The notes below the pieces were generated by a model. The model was given only the letters and a program-made list of their open reading frames with translations, made no database searches and was not told the origin of the DNA. Below are positions 35,701-43,176 of a DNA stretch of 64,000 nt, piece by piece (position 1 is the stretch's first letter; every line of letters begins with the position of its first letter). The translations under genes were made by a program, and so were the position numbers. Origin of the DNA: CAWGJF01 sp963715745 (GTDB taxonomy: Bacteria; Bacteroidota; Ignavibacteria; Ignavibacteriales; Ignavibacteriaceae); assembly GCA_963715745.1 (NCBI GenBank), contig OY970271.1, positions 2,790,001 to 2,854,000 of the forward strand, read 5' to 3'.

Positions 35701-35915
35701 ATAAACACGATATGATATTAATTGAAATTAGTGATAACGGTAAAGGATTTGATTTGTATGATGATCAAGGTGAGGGAAAATATCATCACGGACTTGGATT
35801 AGTAGGAATGACCGAACGTGTCAGGATTCTCGAAGGTACGTTTGACATTGATTCAGAAATAAGAAAAGGAACGAGGATTAAAATTACTATACCGGTTAAA
35901 CAATTAAGAAACTAA
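32748..35915 (+). CDS. Two-component propeller sensor histidine kinase
   Basis: 1055 aa. The start is TTG 32748 with no good ribosome site; a signal segment (LILLFAISLTFQG) follows. About fourteen WIGT-type Reg_prop repeats (about 30-690; e.g. FIWFGTADGLNRYDG, WIGTSAGGVDRY) build two seven-bladed propellers. A Y_Y_Y domain (about 740-795) is followed by a membrane helix (about 803-821), HisKA_3 with H in IALEMHDVLGQD, and HATPase with DNGKGFD and HHGLGLVGMTERV. It has no fused receiver or AraC domain; the regulator is the adjacent gene. The ligand, often a polysaccharide, is unknown. Confidence 0.9.
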   Translation: MNIKFELLLRIFQLILLFAISLTFQGISQLVNIKFDQISIEQGLSQSTAYAITQDALGFIWFGTADGLNRYDGYSVKVFKHNSTDSNSISNDRVNCLLSDSRGDLWIGTSAGGVDRYVLTANRFLHNLHNEQDSSSISDNRITALFEDNNGWIWVGTRNGLNHYNPSSGEFIRYYFNSKVNLNGNSINAICEDDENNIWIGTSNGLYRMNNNEQAEFTRLNNLNVNPKTPYGDDVTTLHIDFQGNVLVGTFGQTLKQFDKKSNSFLKYQKSGETIRAIYEDSEGNLWLAPFYSDLRILNRKKRKSNEIENVLPIVELKNQRIYSMFEDKTGILWIGTWSSGVFVYNKNSNHFKHYLNNPVNPTAIYALCEDKDKELWIGTYNKGLKRFNKERDKIKTYLNNPQNPNSLSSNIIMSLYESSDGYIWIGTLNGGLNRFDKSTGKFKRYKHPGMKETRGLSNNDITALFEDSKKNLWIGNGAGSIDKLNLNNNTIKHLELEGKKPNTLGEQSVTVIREDINGVIWVGTTSGELYKIIPMRHVTDQYSIEGIKLLPNLWNNKIQSNIIVIQSLYIQNPREIWIGTSRTGLMRFYPEDKSSKFFTVEDGLPDNVIYGILADINGNLWLSTNNGISRYNPENNSFKNYDVNDGLQSNEFNTGAYFISPRGEFFFGGINGFNAFFPSNIDENKIIPSVYVTNFKIFDKAIPLPDPITKINEIELSYFQNFFSFEFVALNYTAPEKNQYAYILKGFDKAWHFVTAQQRYASYTNLDPGEYVLHVKASNNDGVWNETGASISIIITPPFWMTWWFKVLFVLTFISIGVFIYYRRVKTLEQEKVLQQEISKRILEKQEEERSRIALEMHDVLGQDLLLIKNRLLLSIPKIEDNSITSEYLNDISEDVSKVLKTVREISHNLRPPDLDQLGLTEALRSILHTMRKSTSINVAGNIDSIDGLIRVKMEINLVRIVQEAIGNIIKHSEATECRLDITNKHDMILIEISDNGKGFDLYDDQGEGKYHHGLGLVGMTERVRILEGTFDIDSEIRKGTRIKITIPVKQLRN

Positions 35916-36572
35916 ATGGCACAAAACACAACAATCCTGCTGGCAGATGATCATCCATTAGTTCGTAAGGGATTGAAAGACGTAATAGAGGAACAAGGTG
36001 ATTTCAATGTGATTGGTGAAGCGGGAGACGGAGAACAGACATTAAGAATGATTGAGCAATTCAATCCGAATATTGCCATTATTGATATTCACATGCCCAA
36101 AATTAGCGGGCTTGAAGTTCTAAAAACTTTGCAGCAGAAAAAATTAAAAGTTAAAATCATTATTCTTACAATGTATGACAACGAGAATTTTTTTAACCGT
36201 GCTATGGATTTAGGTATCAAAGGTTATGTTACGAAAGATTCTGCATTGACTGAAATAGTTGACGCTATAAGAAATGTTTCTGAGGGGAAATATTATATTA
36301 GTTCATCTGTTTCTGGTTTCCTGGTTAAAAAAAGTCAGGCGGGAACAGAAAACGCCGACGATGATAGATTAGGCCTTTCTAGTCTGACGACAACAGAAAG
36401 AAAAATTCTGAAAATGATAGCTGCTAATAAAACCACAAATGAAATTGCAGATGAACTGTTCCTTAGTGTTTATACGGTACAAACACATCGTTCCAACATC
36501 TGTCAAAAGCTTGACCTTCACGGACCCAACGCACTTCTACACTTTGTAATGGATCATAGCGATTTGATATAG
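35916..36572 (+). CDS. NarL/FixJ-family response regulator
   Basis: 218 aa starting right after the kinase stop. The receiver domain (ILLADDHPLVRKGLK, phospho-acceptor in IAIIDIHMP, Lys in YVTKDS) is joined to a LuxR-type HTH (LTTTERKILKMIAANKTTNEIADELF, DNA-binding helix in YTVQTHRSNI). It is the partner of the propeller kinase. A 22-bp perfect palindrome lies 10 nt past its stop and could be its own target. Confidence 0.92.
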   Translation: MAQNTTILLADDHPLVRKGLKDVIEEQGDFNVIGEAGDGEQTLRMIEQFNPNIAIIDIHMPKISGLEVLKTLQQKKLKVKIIILTMYDNENFFNRAMDLGIKGYVTKDSALTEIVDAIRNVSEGKYYISSSVSGFLVKKSQAGTENADDDRLGLSSLTTTERKILKMIAANKTTNEIADELFLSVYTVQTHRSNICQKLDLHGPNALLHFVMDHSDLI

Positions 36573-36582
36573 CACCTCTCTG

Positions 36583-36604
36583 ATATACTTAATATTAAGT
36601 ATAT
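36583..36604. promoter_or_regulatory. 22-bp perfect palindrome
   Basis: ATATACTTAATATTAAGTATAT is fully self-complementary and lies between the NarL-type regulator and the lone receiver gene. It has no loop and no T-tract, so it looks more like an operator than a terminator. Confidence 0.55.
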
Positions 36605-36692
36605 AAATACTTACTCTCAGCGATTGAACTCTTTCTTACCATTTTACAATTTCATACCAAAAATTTTACATTCATTTAACATTGACTCTAAC

Positions 36693-37046
36693 ATGAAATT
36701 CCTAATTGTTGACGACAAAGAAGATATGAGAAAAATAATACGACAAACTGTATGCGGTATAGAAGACAGTATTGTTGAATGTTCTGATGGTGACGAGGCG
36801 GTTGATATTTATACTAAGCAAAGACCGGATTTTGTTTTGATGGATATCCGGATGAAAAATTTAAACGGGATACAAGCCACAAAAACAATTAACAAAAAAT
36901 TTCCTGATGCACGGGTTTTGATAGTTACCGATTATGATATTCCCTCATTCAGAGAGGCAGCCAAGAAAGCAGGTGCTGTTGATTTTTTTTCAAAAGAAAA
37001 TCTTATTAAGGTGAAAGAGTTTATTAATAACGGTGCTATGAAATAA
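36693..37046 (+). CDS. Stand-alone receiver domain protein
   Basis: 117 aa from ATG 36693 (MKFLIVDDKEDMRK). Longer reading frames start upstream at 36624, but a receiver domain normally begins here. DDKED, phospho-acceptor FVLMDIRM, Thr in IVTDYD and FFSKEN complete the fold. No output domain. It sits downstream of the propeller kinase and NarL-type regulator and may take phosphate from the same kinase. Confidence 0.82.
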   Translation: MKFLIVDDKEDMRKIIRQTVCGIEDSIVECSDGDEAVDIYTKQRPDFVLMDIRMKNLNGIQATKTINKKFPDARVLIVTDYDIPSFREAAKKAGAVDFFSKENLIKVKEFINNGAMK

Positions 37047-37082
37047 AAAATATTTAATTAATAATCTTTAAAGGAAAAGGAA

Positions 37083-39452
37083 ATGAAAAACTTTTACAAC
37101 TTTCTTGCATTTGCAATTATAGCGGTGTTATTGTGTACTGGTAAAACCAACGCACAATGGATACAAACGAACGGGCCAAGTGGTGGTACTGTATTATCAT
37201 TTACTATCAATGGAACTGATATATTTACTGGTACAAATGGCAATGGTGTATTTCGTTCTACTGACGACGGTGTAAGCTGGGAAGCGGCATATTCAGGGAT
37301 GGAAGGTTTTGAGGTTTATTCGCTTGCTCATTTAAATGGAAATATATTTGCAGGAACTTTAGATGGAGGCGTATTTCGATCTACAGATAATGGTAATAGT
37401 TGGAACACTGCAAACAATGGCCTACCTGGTCTTTACGTAAGAGGAATGGCTGTTAGTGGTACAAATATATTTGCAGGTCTCCAAGGCAACGCTACTACTG
37501 GTGGCGTTTTCTTATCAACCGACAACGGAAATAACTGGACTTCCGTGAATAATGGACTAACTAATTCTCATGTTATTGATTTGGTTACAAGTGGTACAAA
37601 TATATTTGCAGGTACCTATGATGGCGTATTTCTTTCCACGGATAATGGGGCAAATTGGACTCAAGTGAGTTCAGGACTGCCGAGTGGTTCTATAGTGTAT
37701 GCTATACGTGTAAATAATCCTAATATATTTGCAAGTGTTTGGAACGAGGGAATTTATCTTTCAACCGATAATGGGGCGAGTTGGACTCAAAAAAGTACAG
37801 GTCTTACCAACCTTCAAATATGGGATATCTTCTTTAACGGCACAAATGTTTTCGCAGGCAGTAATGGCGGAGGTGTTTATCTTTCTACTGACAATGGAGA
37901 TAATTGGACTGCAGTTAACAACGGGCTGACTAGTCCTAATGGAAATGCTTTTGAATTAAGTGGTAATAAACTATTTGTGGGGACTACGGGTGAAGGTATG
38001 TTTTTTACTACCGACAATGGTTCAAATTGGACGGTATCCAATACAGGTTTAGCTGCCACATTTGATATAGCATTAGCAGTAGATAATTCAAATATATATG
38101 CTGGGACAATACAAGATATTGGTGTTTATCGTTCGAGTAATAACGGTACAAATTGGGTTTCTTCTGGATTAGTAGGTTCAACAATAGAAGCATTAATTGT
38201 TAAAGAGGGAACTAATTTATTTGCAGGAACTCAAGGAAACGGTGTATATCTTTCAACCGATCAGGGCACAAGTTGGACTGCTGTAAACAACGGGTTAACT
38301 GGTAGTGCTTTATATGCCTGGGCATTTGCTGTTAAAAATACAGATATCTTCTTAGGAACTTTTGGCGCAGGTGTTTTTCTTTCTACTGACAATGGAAATA
38401 ATTGGACTGAAATAAACAACGGGCTCACTTCACTTAGTATATACTGCATTGGTATAAGTGATATGAATATATTTGTTGGCACGAGTAACGCCGGAGTATT
38501 TTTATCCACTGACTATGGAGCAAACTGGACTCAGGTTAACACAGGACTTACTAACTTAGTTGTTCGTTCTATATCCTTTATTGGCAATAATGTTTTTGCT
38601 ATAACTAATCAAGGACCCTTTCTTAGCACTGATAACGGCGCAAACTGGACTCATGTAAATTCGGGTCTTCCTTCTGGACAATACCATAGTTCCTTTGTTA
38701 TAGGAAGTTATCTTTTTGTAGGTAATAATGGCAAAGGTGTCTATCTTTCATCAGATAACGGTACGAGTTGGGCAGAAGCAGGTTTAGATAACTTTCGGAT
38801 AAAATATTTTGCAAAACAAGATACAAATCTTTACGTAGGGACATATGGTGCAGCTGTCTGGAGAAGATCTATATATGAAATGATTCCGGTAGAACTCACT
38901 TCGTTTACAGCTAATGTTAGCGGCAACACGATAATATTAAATTGGCGGACAGCAACTGAACTGAATAACCAGGGATTCGAAATAGAACGGACCTTGTCAA
39001 CCACGCTCAGTCAGGGTTGGGAGAAGATTGGTTATGTACCGGGTTTTGGAACAACGACTGAACTTAAATCATATTCATATACGGATGACAATGTTACTTC
39101 TGGAACTTACAGCTATCGTCTTAAGCAGATAGATTTTGATGGTACGTTTGAATATTCAGATGAAGTAATGGTAGAAGTCTCAGCACCCTCTCAATTTTCG
39201 TTAGAACAGAATTACCCTAATCCTTTCAACCCAACAACAACGATTAAGTATTCAATACCTATTGATGGATTTGTAACTCTTAGTGTGTATAATGCCATCG
39301 GAGAAGAGATGGCTGAGTTGGTTAATGGAGAAGTTAAAGCAGGTTCTTACGAAGTCAGCTTTAATGCTTCTGAGTTAAGCAGCGGAATTTACTTTTATAA
39401 GCTCAGATCAGGAAACTTTTCAGAAACAAAGAAAATGTTATTGCTTAAGTAA
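37083..39452 (+). CDS. Secreted beta-propeller protein with T9SS sorting domain
   Basis: 789 aa. Signal peptide (about residues 1-24, ending TNAQ) then about fourteen Asp-box/Ycf48-like repeats of about 40 residues (core FLSTDNGANWTQVNSGL), which form one or two propellers. From about residue 600 a linker (VELTSFTANVSGNTIIL) leads to the type IX sorting domain (NYPNPFNPTTTIKYS, ending KKMLLLK). It should be displayed on or released from the cell surface. Ligand binding is likely but unknown. The layout resembles the T9SS protein just outside the element (43177-45174). Confidence 0.88.
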   Translation: MKNFYNFLAFAIIAVLLCTGKTNAQWIQTNGPSGGTVLSFTINGTDIFTGTNGNGVFRSTDDGVSWEAAYSGMEGFEVYSLAHLNGNIFAGTLDGGVFRSTDNGNSWNTANNGLPGLYVRGMAVSGTNIFAGLQGNATTGGVFLSTDNGNNWTSVNNGLTNSHVIDLVTSGTNIFAGTYDGVFLSTDNGANWTQVSSGLPSGSIVYAIRVNNPNIFASVWNEGIYLSTDNGASWTQKSTGLTNLQIWDIFFNGTNVFAGSNGGGVYLSTDNGDNWTAVNNGLTSPNGNAFELSGNKLFVGTTGEGMFFTTDNGSNWTVSNTGLAATFDIALAVDNSNIYAGTIQDIGVYRSSNNGTNWVSSGLVGSTIEALIVKEGTNLFAGTQGNGVYLSTDQGTSWTAVNNGLTGSALYAWAFAVKNTDIFLGTFGAGVFLSTDNGNNWTEINNGLTSLSIYCIGISDMNIFVGTSNAGVFLSTDYGANWTQVNTGLTNLVVRSISFIGNNVFAITNQGPFLSTDNGANWTHVNSGLPSGQYHSSFVIGSYLFVGNNGKGVYLSSDNGTSWAEAGLDNFRIKYFAKQDTNLYVGTYGAAVWRRSIYEMIPVELTSFTANVSGNTIILNWRTATELNNQGFEIERTLSTTLSQGWEKIGYVPGFGTTTELKSYSYTDDNVTSGTYSYRLKQIDFDGTFEYSDEVMVEVSAPSQFSLEQNYPNPFNPTTTIKYSIPIDGFVTLSVYNAIGEEMAELVNGEVKAGSYEVSFNASELSSGIYFYKLRSGNFSETKKMLLLK

Positions 39453-39486
39453 AATAAATCTCCTCATAGAGAGGATCTCTCACAGA

Positions 39487-39519
39487 AGAAGGGAAATGCT
39501 TAACAGCTTTCCCTTTTTC
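39487..39519 (+). terminator. Terminator after the T9SS propeller gene
   Basis: GGGAAA (39491-39496) pairs with TTTCCC (39508-39513) across an 11-nt loop with a small GC stem, then TTTTTC. Confidence 0.75.
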
Positions 39520-39563
39520 TTAATAAAAGCAGTAATTCAATTCCCCAAAACAAATATTACTAA

Positions 39564-40736
39564 ATGAAAAAAAAGAAAATAATAATTTTAGGCGGTGGTA
39601 TGGTTGGTGGGGCAATTGCTGGAGATCTTTGTAATGAACCTGCCTCCACTGCCGTTTCGGCAGGCAGGTTTGATGTAACTGTCTTAGATCAAAATGTAAA
39701 AAGACTTGATTATATAAAAACACGATACCCGGTAAATACAATAGTAAGAGATTTCATGATTCGGCCGGAAATCAATGAGATGATTAGAGATTTTGACCTC
39801 GTAATAAGTGCTGTACCTGGAAGCATTGGATATAAAATACTAAATGCTGTAATAACGGCAGAAAAAGATGTTGTCGATATTTCGTTTTTCAACCACGATC
39901 CATTTGAACTTGATGAGCTTGCAAGAACAATGAATGTAACTGCTGTTGTGGATTGCGGAATAGCTCCGGGATTAAATAACATATTACTGGGTTATCATAA
40001 TGAGCAGATGAAGGTAGAGAACTTTAAATGCTATGTCGGGGGGTTACCGATTAAAAGAAGCTGGCCTTACGAATACAAAGCTTGTTTCTCTCCCTCTGAT
40101 GTAATCGAAGAATATGTAAGACCGGCAAGATTAGTATCAGCTGGAAAATTGATTATAAAGGAAGCACTCTCTGATCCTGAATTAATTGATTTTGATGAAG
40201 TTGGTACACTTGAAGCATTTAACACAGACGGATTGAGAACATTAATCACAACTATGAAAATCCCTAATATGGTGGAAAAGACACTTCGTTATCCTGGACA
40301 TATTGAACTGATGAAGATATTTCGTGAGTCAGGATTTTTCAGTACAGAAGAATTAAAACTTAACAGCAAAAGTATTCGACCATTGGAATTAACTTCTGAA
40401 CTTCTTTTTAAGCAATGGAAACCCGATGAAGAAGAAAATGAATTCACAATTATGAAAATAATTATTAGTGGTTTAAAAGATGGTAAATGGATGGACTATA
40501 CTTACAACATATTTGACAGGTATAATGCTGAGACAAAAACATCATCAATGGCACGCACGACTGGATATACGTGTACAGCCGTGGCGCGATTACTTCTTGA
40601 CGGGAGCTTACAGAAAAAAGGAATATTACCGCCGGAACATATTGGAGCCATACCGGGGATAAAGGATAAAATTTTCAAAATGTTTGAAGAGCGGAAGATT
40701 AATATAAAATTAACAGTATCCGAAAAATTTATTTGA
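39564..40736 (+). CDS. Saccharopine dehydrogenase-like NAD(P)-dependent oxidoreductase
   Basis: 390 aa. A Rossmann fold starts IIILGGGMVGGAIAGDL, followed by the Sacchrp_dh_NADP pattern (FDLVISAVPGSIGYKILNAVI, then VVDCGIAPGLNNILLGYH) and the C-terminal domain (FSPSDVIEEYVRPA). About 10 residues near position 28 (NEPASTAVSAGRF) are the translation of the dispersed palindromic repeat at 39639-39668. The likely role is lysine metabolism, through saccharopine or lysine dehydrogenase. The LysE-type exporter gene starts at the next base after its stop. Confidence 0.85.
   Translation: MKKKKIIILGGGMVGGAIAGDLCNEPASTAVSAGRFDVTVLDQNVKRLDYIKTRYPVNTIVRDFMIRPEINEMIRDFDLVISAVPGSIGYKILNAVITAEKDVVDISFFNHDPFELDELARTMNVTAVVDCGIAPGLNNILLGYHNEQMKVENFKCYVGGLPIKRSWPYEYKACFSPSDVIEEYVRPARLVSAGKLIIKEALSDPELIDFDEVGTLEAFNTDGLRTLITTMKIPNMVEKTLRYPGHIELMKIFRESGFFSTEELKLNSKSIRPLELTSELLFKQWKPDEEENEFTIMKIIISGLKDGKWMDYTYNIFDRYNAETKTSSMARTTGYTCTAVARLLLDGSLQKKGILPPEHIGAIPGIKDKIFKMFEERKINIKLTVSEKFI
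39639..39668. repeat. Dispersed palindromic repeat, copy 3 (inside a gene)
   Basis: CCTGCCT, centre CCACTGCCGTTTCGGC, then AGGCAGG. It is translated in frame in the saccharopine-dehydrogenase-like gene, adding roughly 10 residues near the N-terminus in a loop after the nucleotide-binding strand. Confidence 0.85.
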
Positions 40737-41342
40737 ATGAATATTGATATTCTAGTCGCTTTCATAATAGGGAGAATTATATTATCTGCTTCACCGGGTG
40801 CCGGGGTAGTGGCATCAATAACAAAAGCAGTTTCTGATGGTTTTAAAGAATCACTTTACTTTCTTAGCGGAATAATTCTTTGTAATATAATTTTTCTTTT
40901 AGCAGCTATCTATGGAATATCTACGATATCAAAAAGTATGAGTGGGACATTCTTTATCATCAAATTATTGGGCGGAGTTTATTTAATAATTCTTGGAATT
41001 AAACTTTTCAAAACCAAGCAGGAGATAAGTCAGCCAATTGAAACAAATAAAAAGAATAAGAATTTCGCGGCAGGTTTTTTATTAACAGCAGGTAATCCCG
41101 AACCGATACTATTCTATGCAAGCGTTGTGCCGGCATTATTAAATGGAAGGAAAATATCTTATCCCGAAATCCTTCTAATGATAGTAATACTAGTATCCAT
41201 TTCTTTTATTGTTACGGGATCGTACTGTTATTTTGCAAGCTTATCAAGAAATTTTCTTTTGAAGAATGATACTCATAAATATATTAATAGAGTAGCAGGT
41301 TTTGTTATGTGTCTAGTAGGGTGTTATGTTATTATTAAATAA
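40737..41342 (+). CDS. LysE/RhtB-family amino-acid exporter
   Basis: 201 aa, about six hydrophobic segments. The N-terminal SPGAGVVASI, the GGVYLIILGIKLFKTK helix and FLLTAGNPEPILFYASV match the LysE/RhtB family. It lies directly behind the saccharopine-dehydrogenase-like gene, which points to lysine or a related amino acid as substrate. Inner-membrane location. Confidence 0.85.
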   Translation: MNIDILVAFIIGRIILSASPGAGVVASITKAVSDGFKESLYFLSGIILCNIIFLLAAIYGISTISKSMSGTFFIIKLLGGVYLIILGIKLFKTKQEISQPIETNKKNKNFAAGFLLTAGNPEPILFYASVVPALLNGRKISYPEILLMIVILVSISFIVTGSYCYFASLSRNFLLKNDTHKYINRVAGFVMCLVGCYVIIK

Positions 41343-41526
41343 ATTTTTTCCTCAAAAAAATGAGTAATAAGAAAAATTGTTGTTAAATTAATTTTTATAA
41401 TCTATCTGCTTCGCTGGACATCATAATATGCATTATTTTGTATATATGTAATTAAAGATTATATTTGCAATAATTCTTTCAAATTTCTGTCGTGCTTTAA
41501 AGTGAATTGCAACGACAATAAATAAT

Positions 41527-41584
41527 TAGCTAAATAGCTCAAAGGATTTTTAACCTCTTATTTAGCTAGCGGGTTTTTCGTTTT
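41527..41584 (+). terminator. Inverted repeat and T-run downstream of the LysE gene
   Basis: TAGCTAAATA (41527-41536) and TATTTAGCTA (41559-41568) pair perfectly, then GCGGG and TTTTTCGTTTT follow. It lies 185 nt from the stop of the exporter gene, which is far for its terminator, so it may end another transcript. The rest of 41343-41641 shows no gene. Confidence 0.4.
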
Positions 41585-41641
41585 AAACACAACCGTCGTG
41601 ATTTGTGACATATTGCAGCGAGTAAATTTTAGAATAAATAT

Positions 41642-41809
41642 TCATTGTAAATTAACTGCGTTGGAAAGATTCTCCCTTTGTAAATGAGTATAGACTTGAG
41701 TTGTTTTTATTATGCTGTGACCCAAGAGTTTTTGAACAGTGTATAATGGAATCCCTCGCTGAACTAAAGCAGAAGCAAATGAATGACGCAATGGATAAAA
41801 GTGGATTAT
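41642..41809 (-). pseudogene. Integrase C-terminal remnant (paralogue of the adjacent integrase)
   Basis: The reverse strand reads FYPLRHSFASALVQRGIPLY, then a LLGH segment and QVYTHLQREN before TGA at 41642-41644. That is the final 50 residues of a tyrosine recombinase, including HxxR-like, LGH and Tyr positions. It is 70-75 percent identical in protein to the intact integrase that ends at 41806, which it abuts tail to tail in the same direction. No N-terminal part is present. It marks an older integrase or a recombination event. Confidence 0.8.
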
Positions 41810-42831
41810 AATAAATTAACTGCCTGTGAAAGATTCTCCTGCTGTAAATGCGAGTAGATTTGGGTTGTCTTAATATTTTCGTGACCTAACAATTCTTTTA
41901 CAGCATACAAAGAAACATTACGCTGAACCAAAGCAGAAGCAAATGAATGACGCAAAGAATGAAAGTGAATTTTATCATTAAGCTTTGCAGCCCTAACAGA
42001 TTTCTTAAACTGCTTGCTTACAAAATCTTCATTTAATTTTACATCTTCAAATCTATAAAATACCAGGTTGTTTGCTGGTTTACCAAGTTGAAAACGAGCT
42101 TGAAGAATTGCTTTAACTTTTTGATGAATTGGAATTATCCTTTCACGTTTATTTTTAGAAATAAACTGATTAGAGTTTTTAATTGTAATGATATTTTGAG
42201 TGAAATCAATCCAGTTCCATTTCATATTTAGCAATTCACCAAGACGCATACCGGTGTAAAAAGCAGTTGTAAAAATATCTTTCATCAAATTAGAAGTTGT
42301 GTTATTCAGAATTTCTATCAATTCACTTTCAGAAATAAATAATGGCAAAGATTTAGGAGGCTTGGGAGTTTTAATTTTACTGAATGGATTAACTTCAATG
42401 TAATTCCAAACTAAAGCTTTATTGAAAGCAGCTTTAAGTGTGCGATAATAAAGAGAAGCTGCATATTTTGAATTTGAGAAAACTGAGGAAATGTATTGAT
42501 CAATATTTCTTGAAGAAATATTTTCAAGAGGCATATCCGGTAAATGTTTTTGTAAACTGACAAAGGAAGGGATGACAGCCTTTTTAAGATACTTTACTGA
42601 ATAAGTATTGCTTACATAAGTTATATATTCTTCAAAAAATTTGCTGAGACTAATAGAAGTTTTAGCTACTATAGTTTCCGGTTTCTGTTTTTGCCGTGGA
42701 ATATATGAAGCGAGGAATTTTTCTGCTTCTTTTCTGTCTGTTGTTTGTGTGGAAACAGTAGTAATTTTATCACCCTTACACAGTACCTGCCAGTAAGGTG
42801 ACTTACCATTTTTTATTAAATACTTTTTCAT
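41806..42831 (-). CDS. Tyrosine integrase of the element, next to attR
   Basis: 341 aa. N-terminal arm-binding domain, core-binding SAM-like domain (about residues 60-160), then the catalytic domain with R in FYTGMRLGELLNM, HSLRHSFASAL, LGHENIKTTQ and Tyr in IYSHLQQ. It lies 86 bp from attR and reads away from it. The GTATGGAGT repeats sit just upstream of its start and also at the left end, so the enzyme probably binds them and may regulate its own gene. It is intact. Confidence 0.93.
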   Translation of the reverse strand: MKKYLIKNGKSPYWQVLCKGDKITTVSTQTTDRKEAEKFLASYIPRQKQKPETIVAKTSISLSKFFEEYITYVSNTYSVKYLKKAVIPSFVSLQKHLPDMPLENISSRNIDQYISSVFSNSKYAASLYYRTLKAAFNKALVWNYIEVNPFSKIKTPKPPKSLPLFISESELIEILNNTTSNLMKDIFTTAFYTGMRLGELLNMKWNWIDFTQNIITIKNSNQFISKNKRERIIPIHQKVKAILQARFQLGKPANNLVFYRFEDVKLNEDFVSKQFKKSVRAAKLNDKIHFHSLRHSFASALVQRNVSLYAVKELLGHENIKTTQIYSHLQQENLSQAVNLL

Positions 42832-42850
42832 ACCGAGTTCCTTTCTTCTC

Positions 42851-42871
42851 AGTATGGAGTTGGTATGGAGT
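42851..42871 (+). repeat. Right-end integrase arm-site candidates (two copies)
   Basis: AGTATGGAGT (42851-42860) and GGTATGGAGT (42862-42871) are 11 bp apart and match the left-end sites (7989-8019) in sequence and in top-strand orientation. They lie between the integrase gene and attR, 47-67 bp from the core repeat. Confidence 0.7.
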
Positions 42872-42917
42872 AAGCGAAAAAAGCGATTTATGAATCAAAA
42901 TAAAGGAAGGTGTCTTA

Positions 42918-42960
42918 CTGTCACGCAGGAGGTCGCGAGTTCGAGTCTCGTCGGCCCCGC
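42918..42960 (+). repeat. attR: right 43-bp attachment repeat
   Basis: Identical to 7873-7915. This copy holds only the 3' part of tRNA-Asp (from the anticodon loop) and cannot fold into a tRNA, which marks it as the displaced half. Confidence 0.95.
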
Positions 42961-42964
42961 TAAG

Positions 42965-42992
42965 AACCTCTCGGAAACTGAGAGGTTTTTTT
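42965..42992 (+). terminator. Original tRNA-Asp terminator, now stranded beyond attR
   Basis: AACCTCTC (42965-42972) pairs with GAGAGGTT (42980-42987) and leads to T residues. Directly behind the att core, it would have followed tRNA-Asp before integration. Confidence 0.75.
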
Positions 42993-43176
42993 AGTTTTAA
43001 ACTTACCAGAGATAAAAATTTTATTATCAACCAAAGCTTTAATAGCCTCCAATTAGTTCTAATTATTAAAAAACTAATTATTTGTATTGCCTTTATTAAG
43101 TGGTACACCAATATTATTAGTAAATTTATATGTAATTAAATATCAATTATTCCAGAATCTAATTTTGGGGCAAAAA

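Larger units (their letters stand above)
7873..42960. mobile_element. 35.1-kb integrative element in tRNA-Asp (capsid-encoding, tail-less; satellite or decayed prophage)
   Basis: Its boundaries are a perfect 43-bp direct repeat of the tRNA-Asp 3' part (7873-7915 and 42918-42960). A tyrosine integrase lies next to the right repeat, and short GTATGGAGT repeats sit inside both ends. The contents are capsid and packaging genes, a defence-like island, a second integrase with primase and helicase, and host-like cargo. No tail tube, sheath, tape-measure, baseplate, holin or endolysin gene could be recognised. The boundaries are seen directly; satellite versus decayed prophage is inference. An internal integrase and a partial integrase copy suggest that more than one element may have contributed. 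Confidence 0.9.

Noticed and set aside
37083..39452. DNA-level tandem repeat array
   Set aside because: The repetition is at the protein level (Asp-box blades of a propeller); the DNA copies are diverged.
42918..42960. A second tRNA-Asp gene
   Set aside because: Only the part from the anticodon loop onward is present; it cannot form a tRNA and is the displaced att repeat.
7873..42960. CRISPR array or diversity-generating retroelement
   Set aside because: No regular repeat-spacer series and no reverse transcriptase gene was seen; the short repeats at the ends are phased at 10-11 bp.
42803..43111. Minus-strand ORF with GADETRTRDLLRDS
   Set aside because: Antisense reading of the attR copy of tRNA-Asp; same artefact as at the left end.
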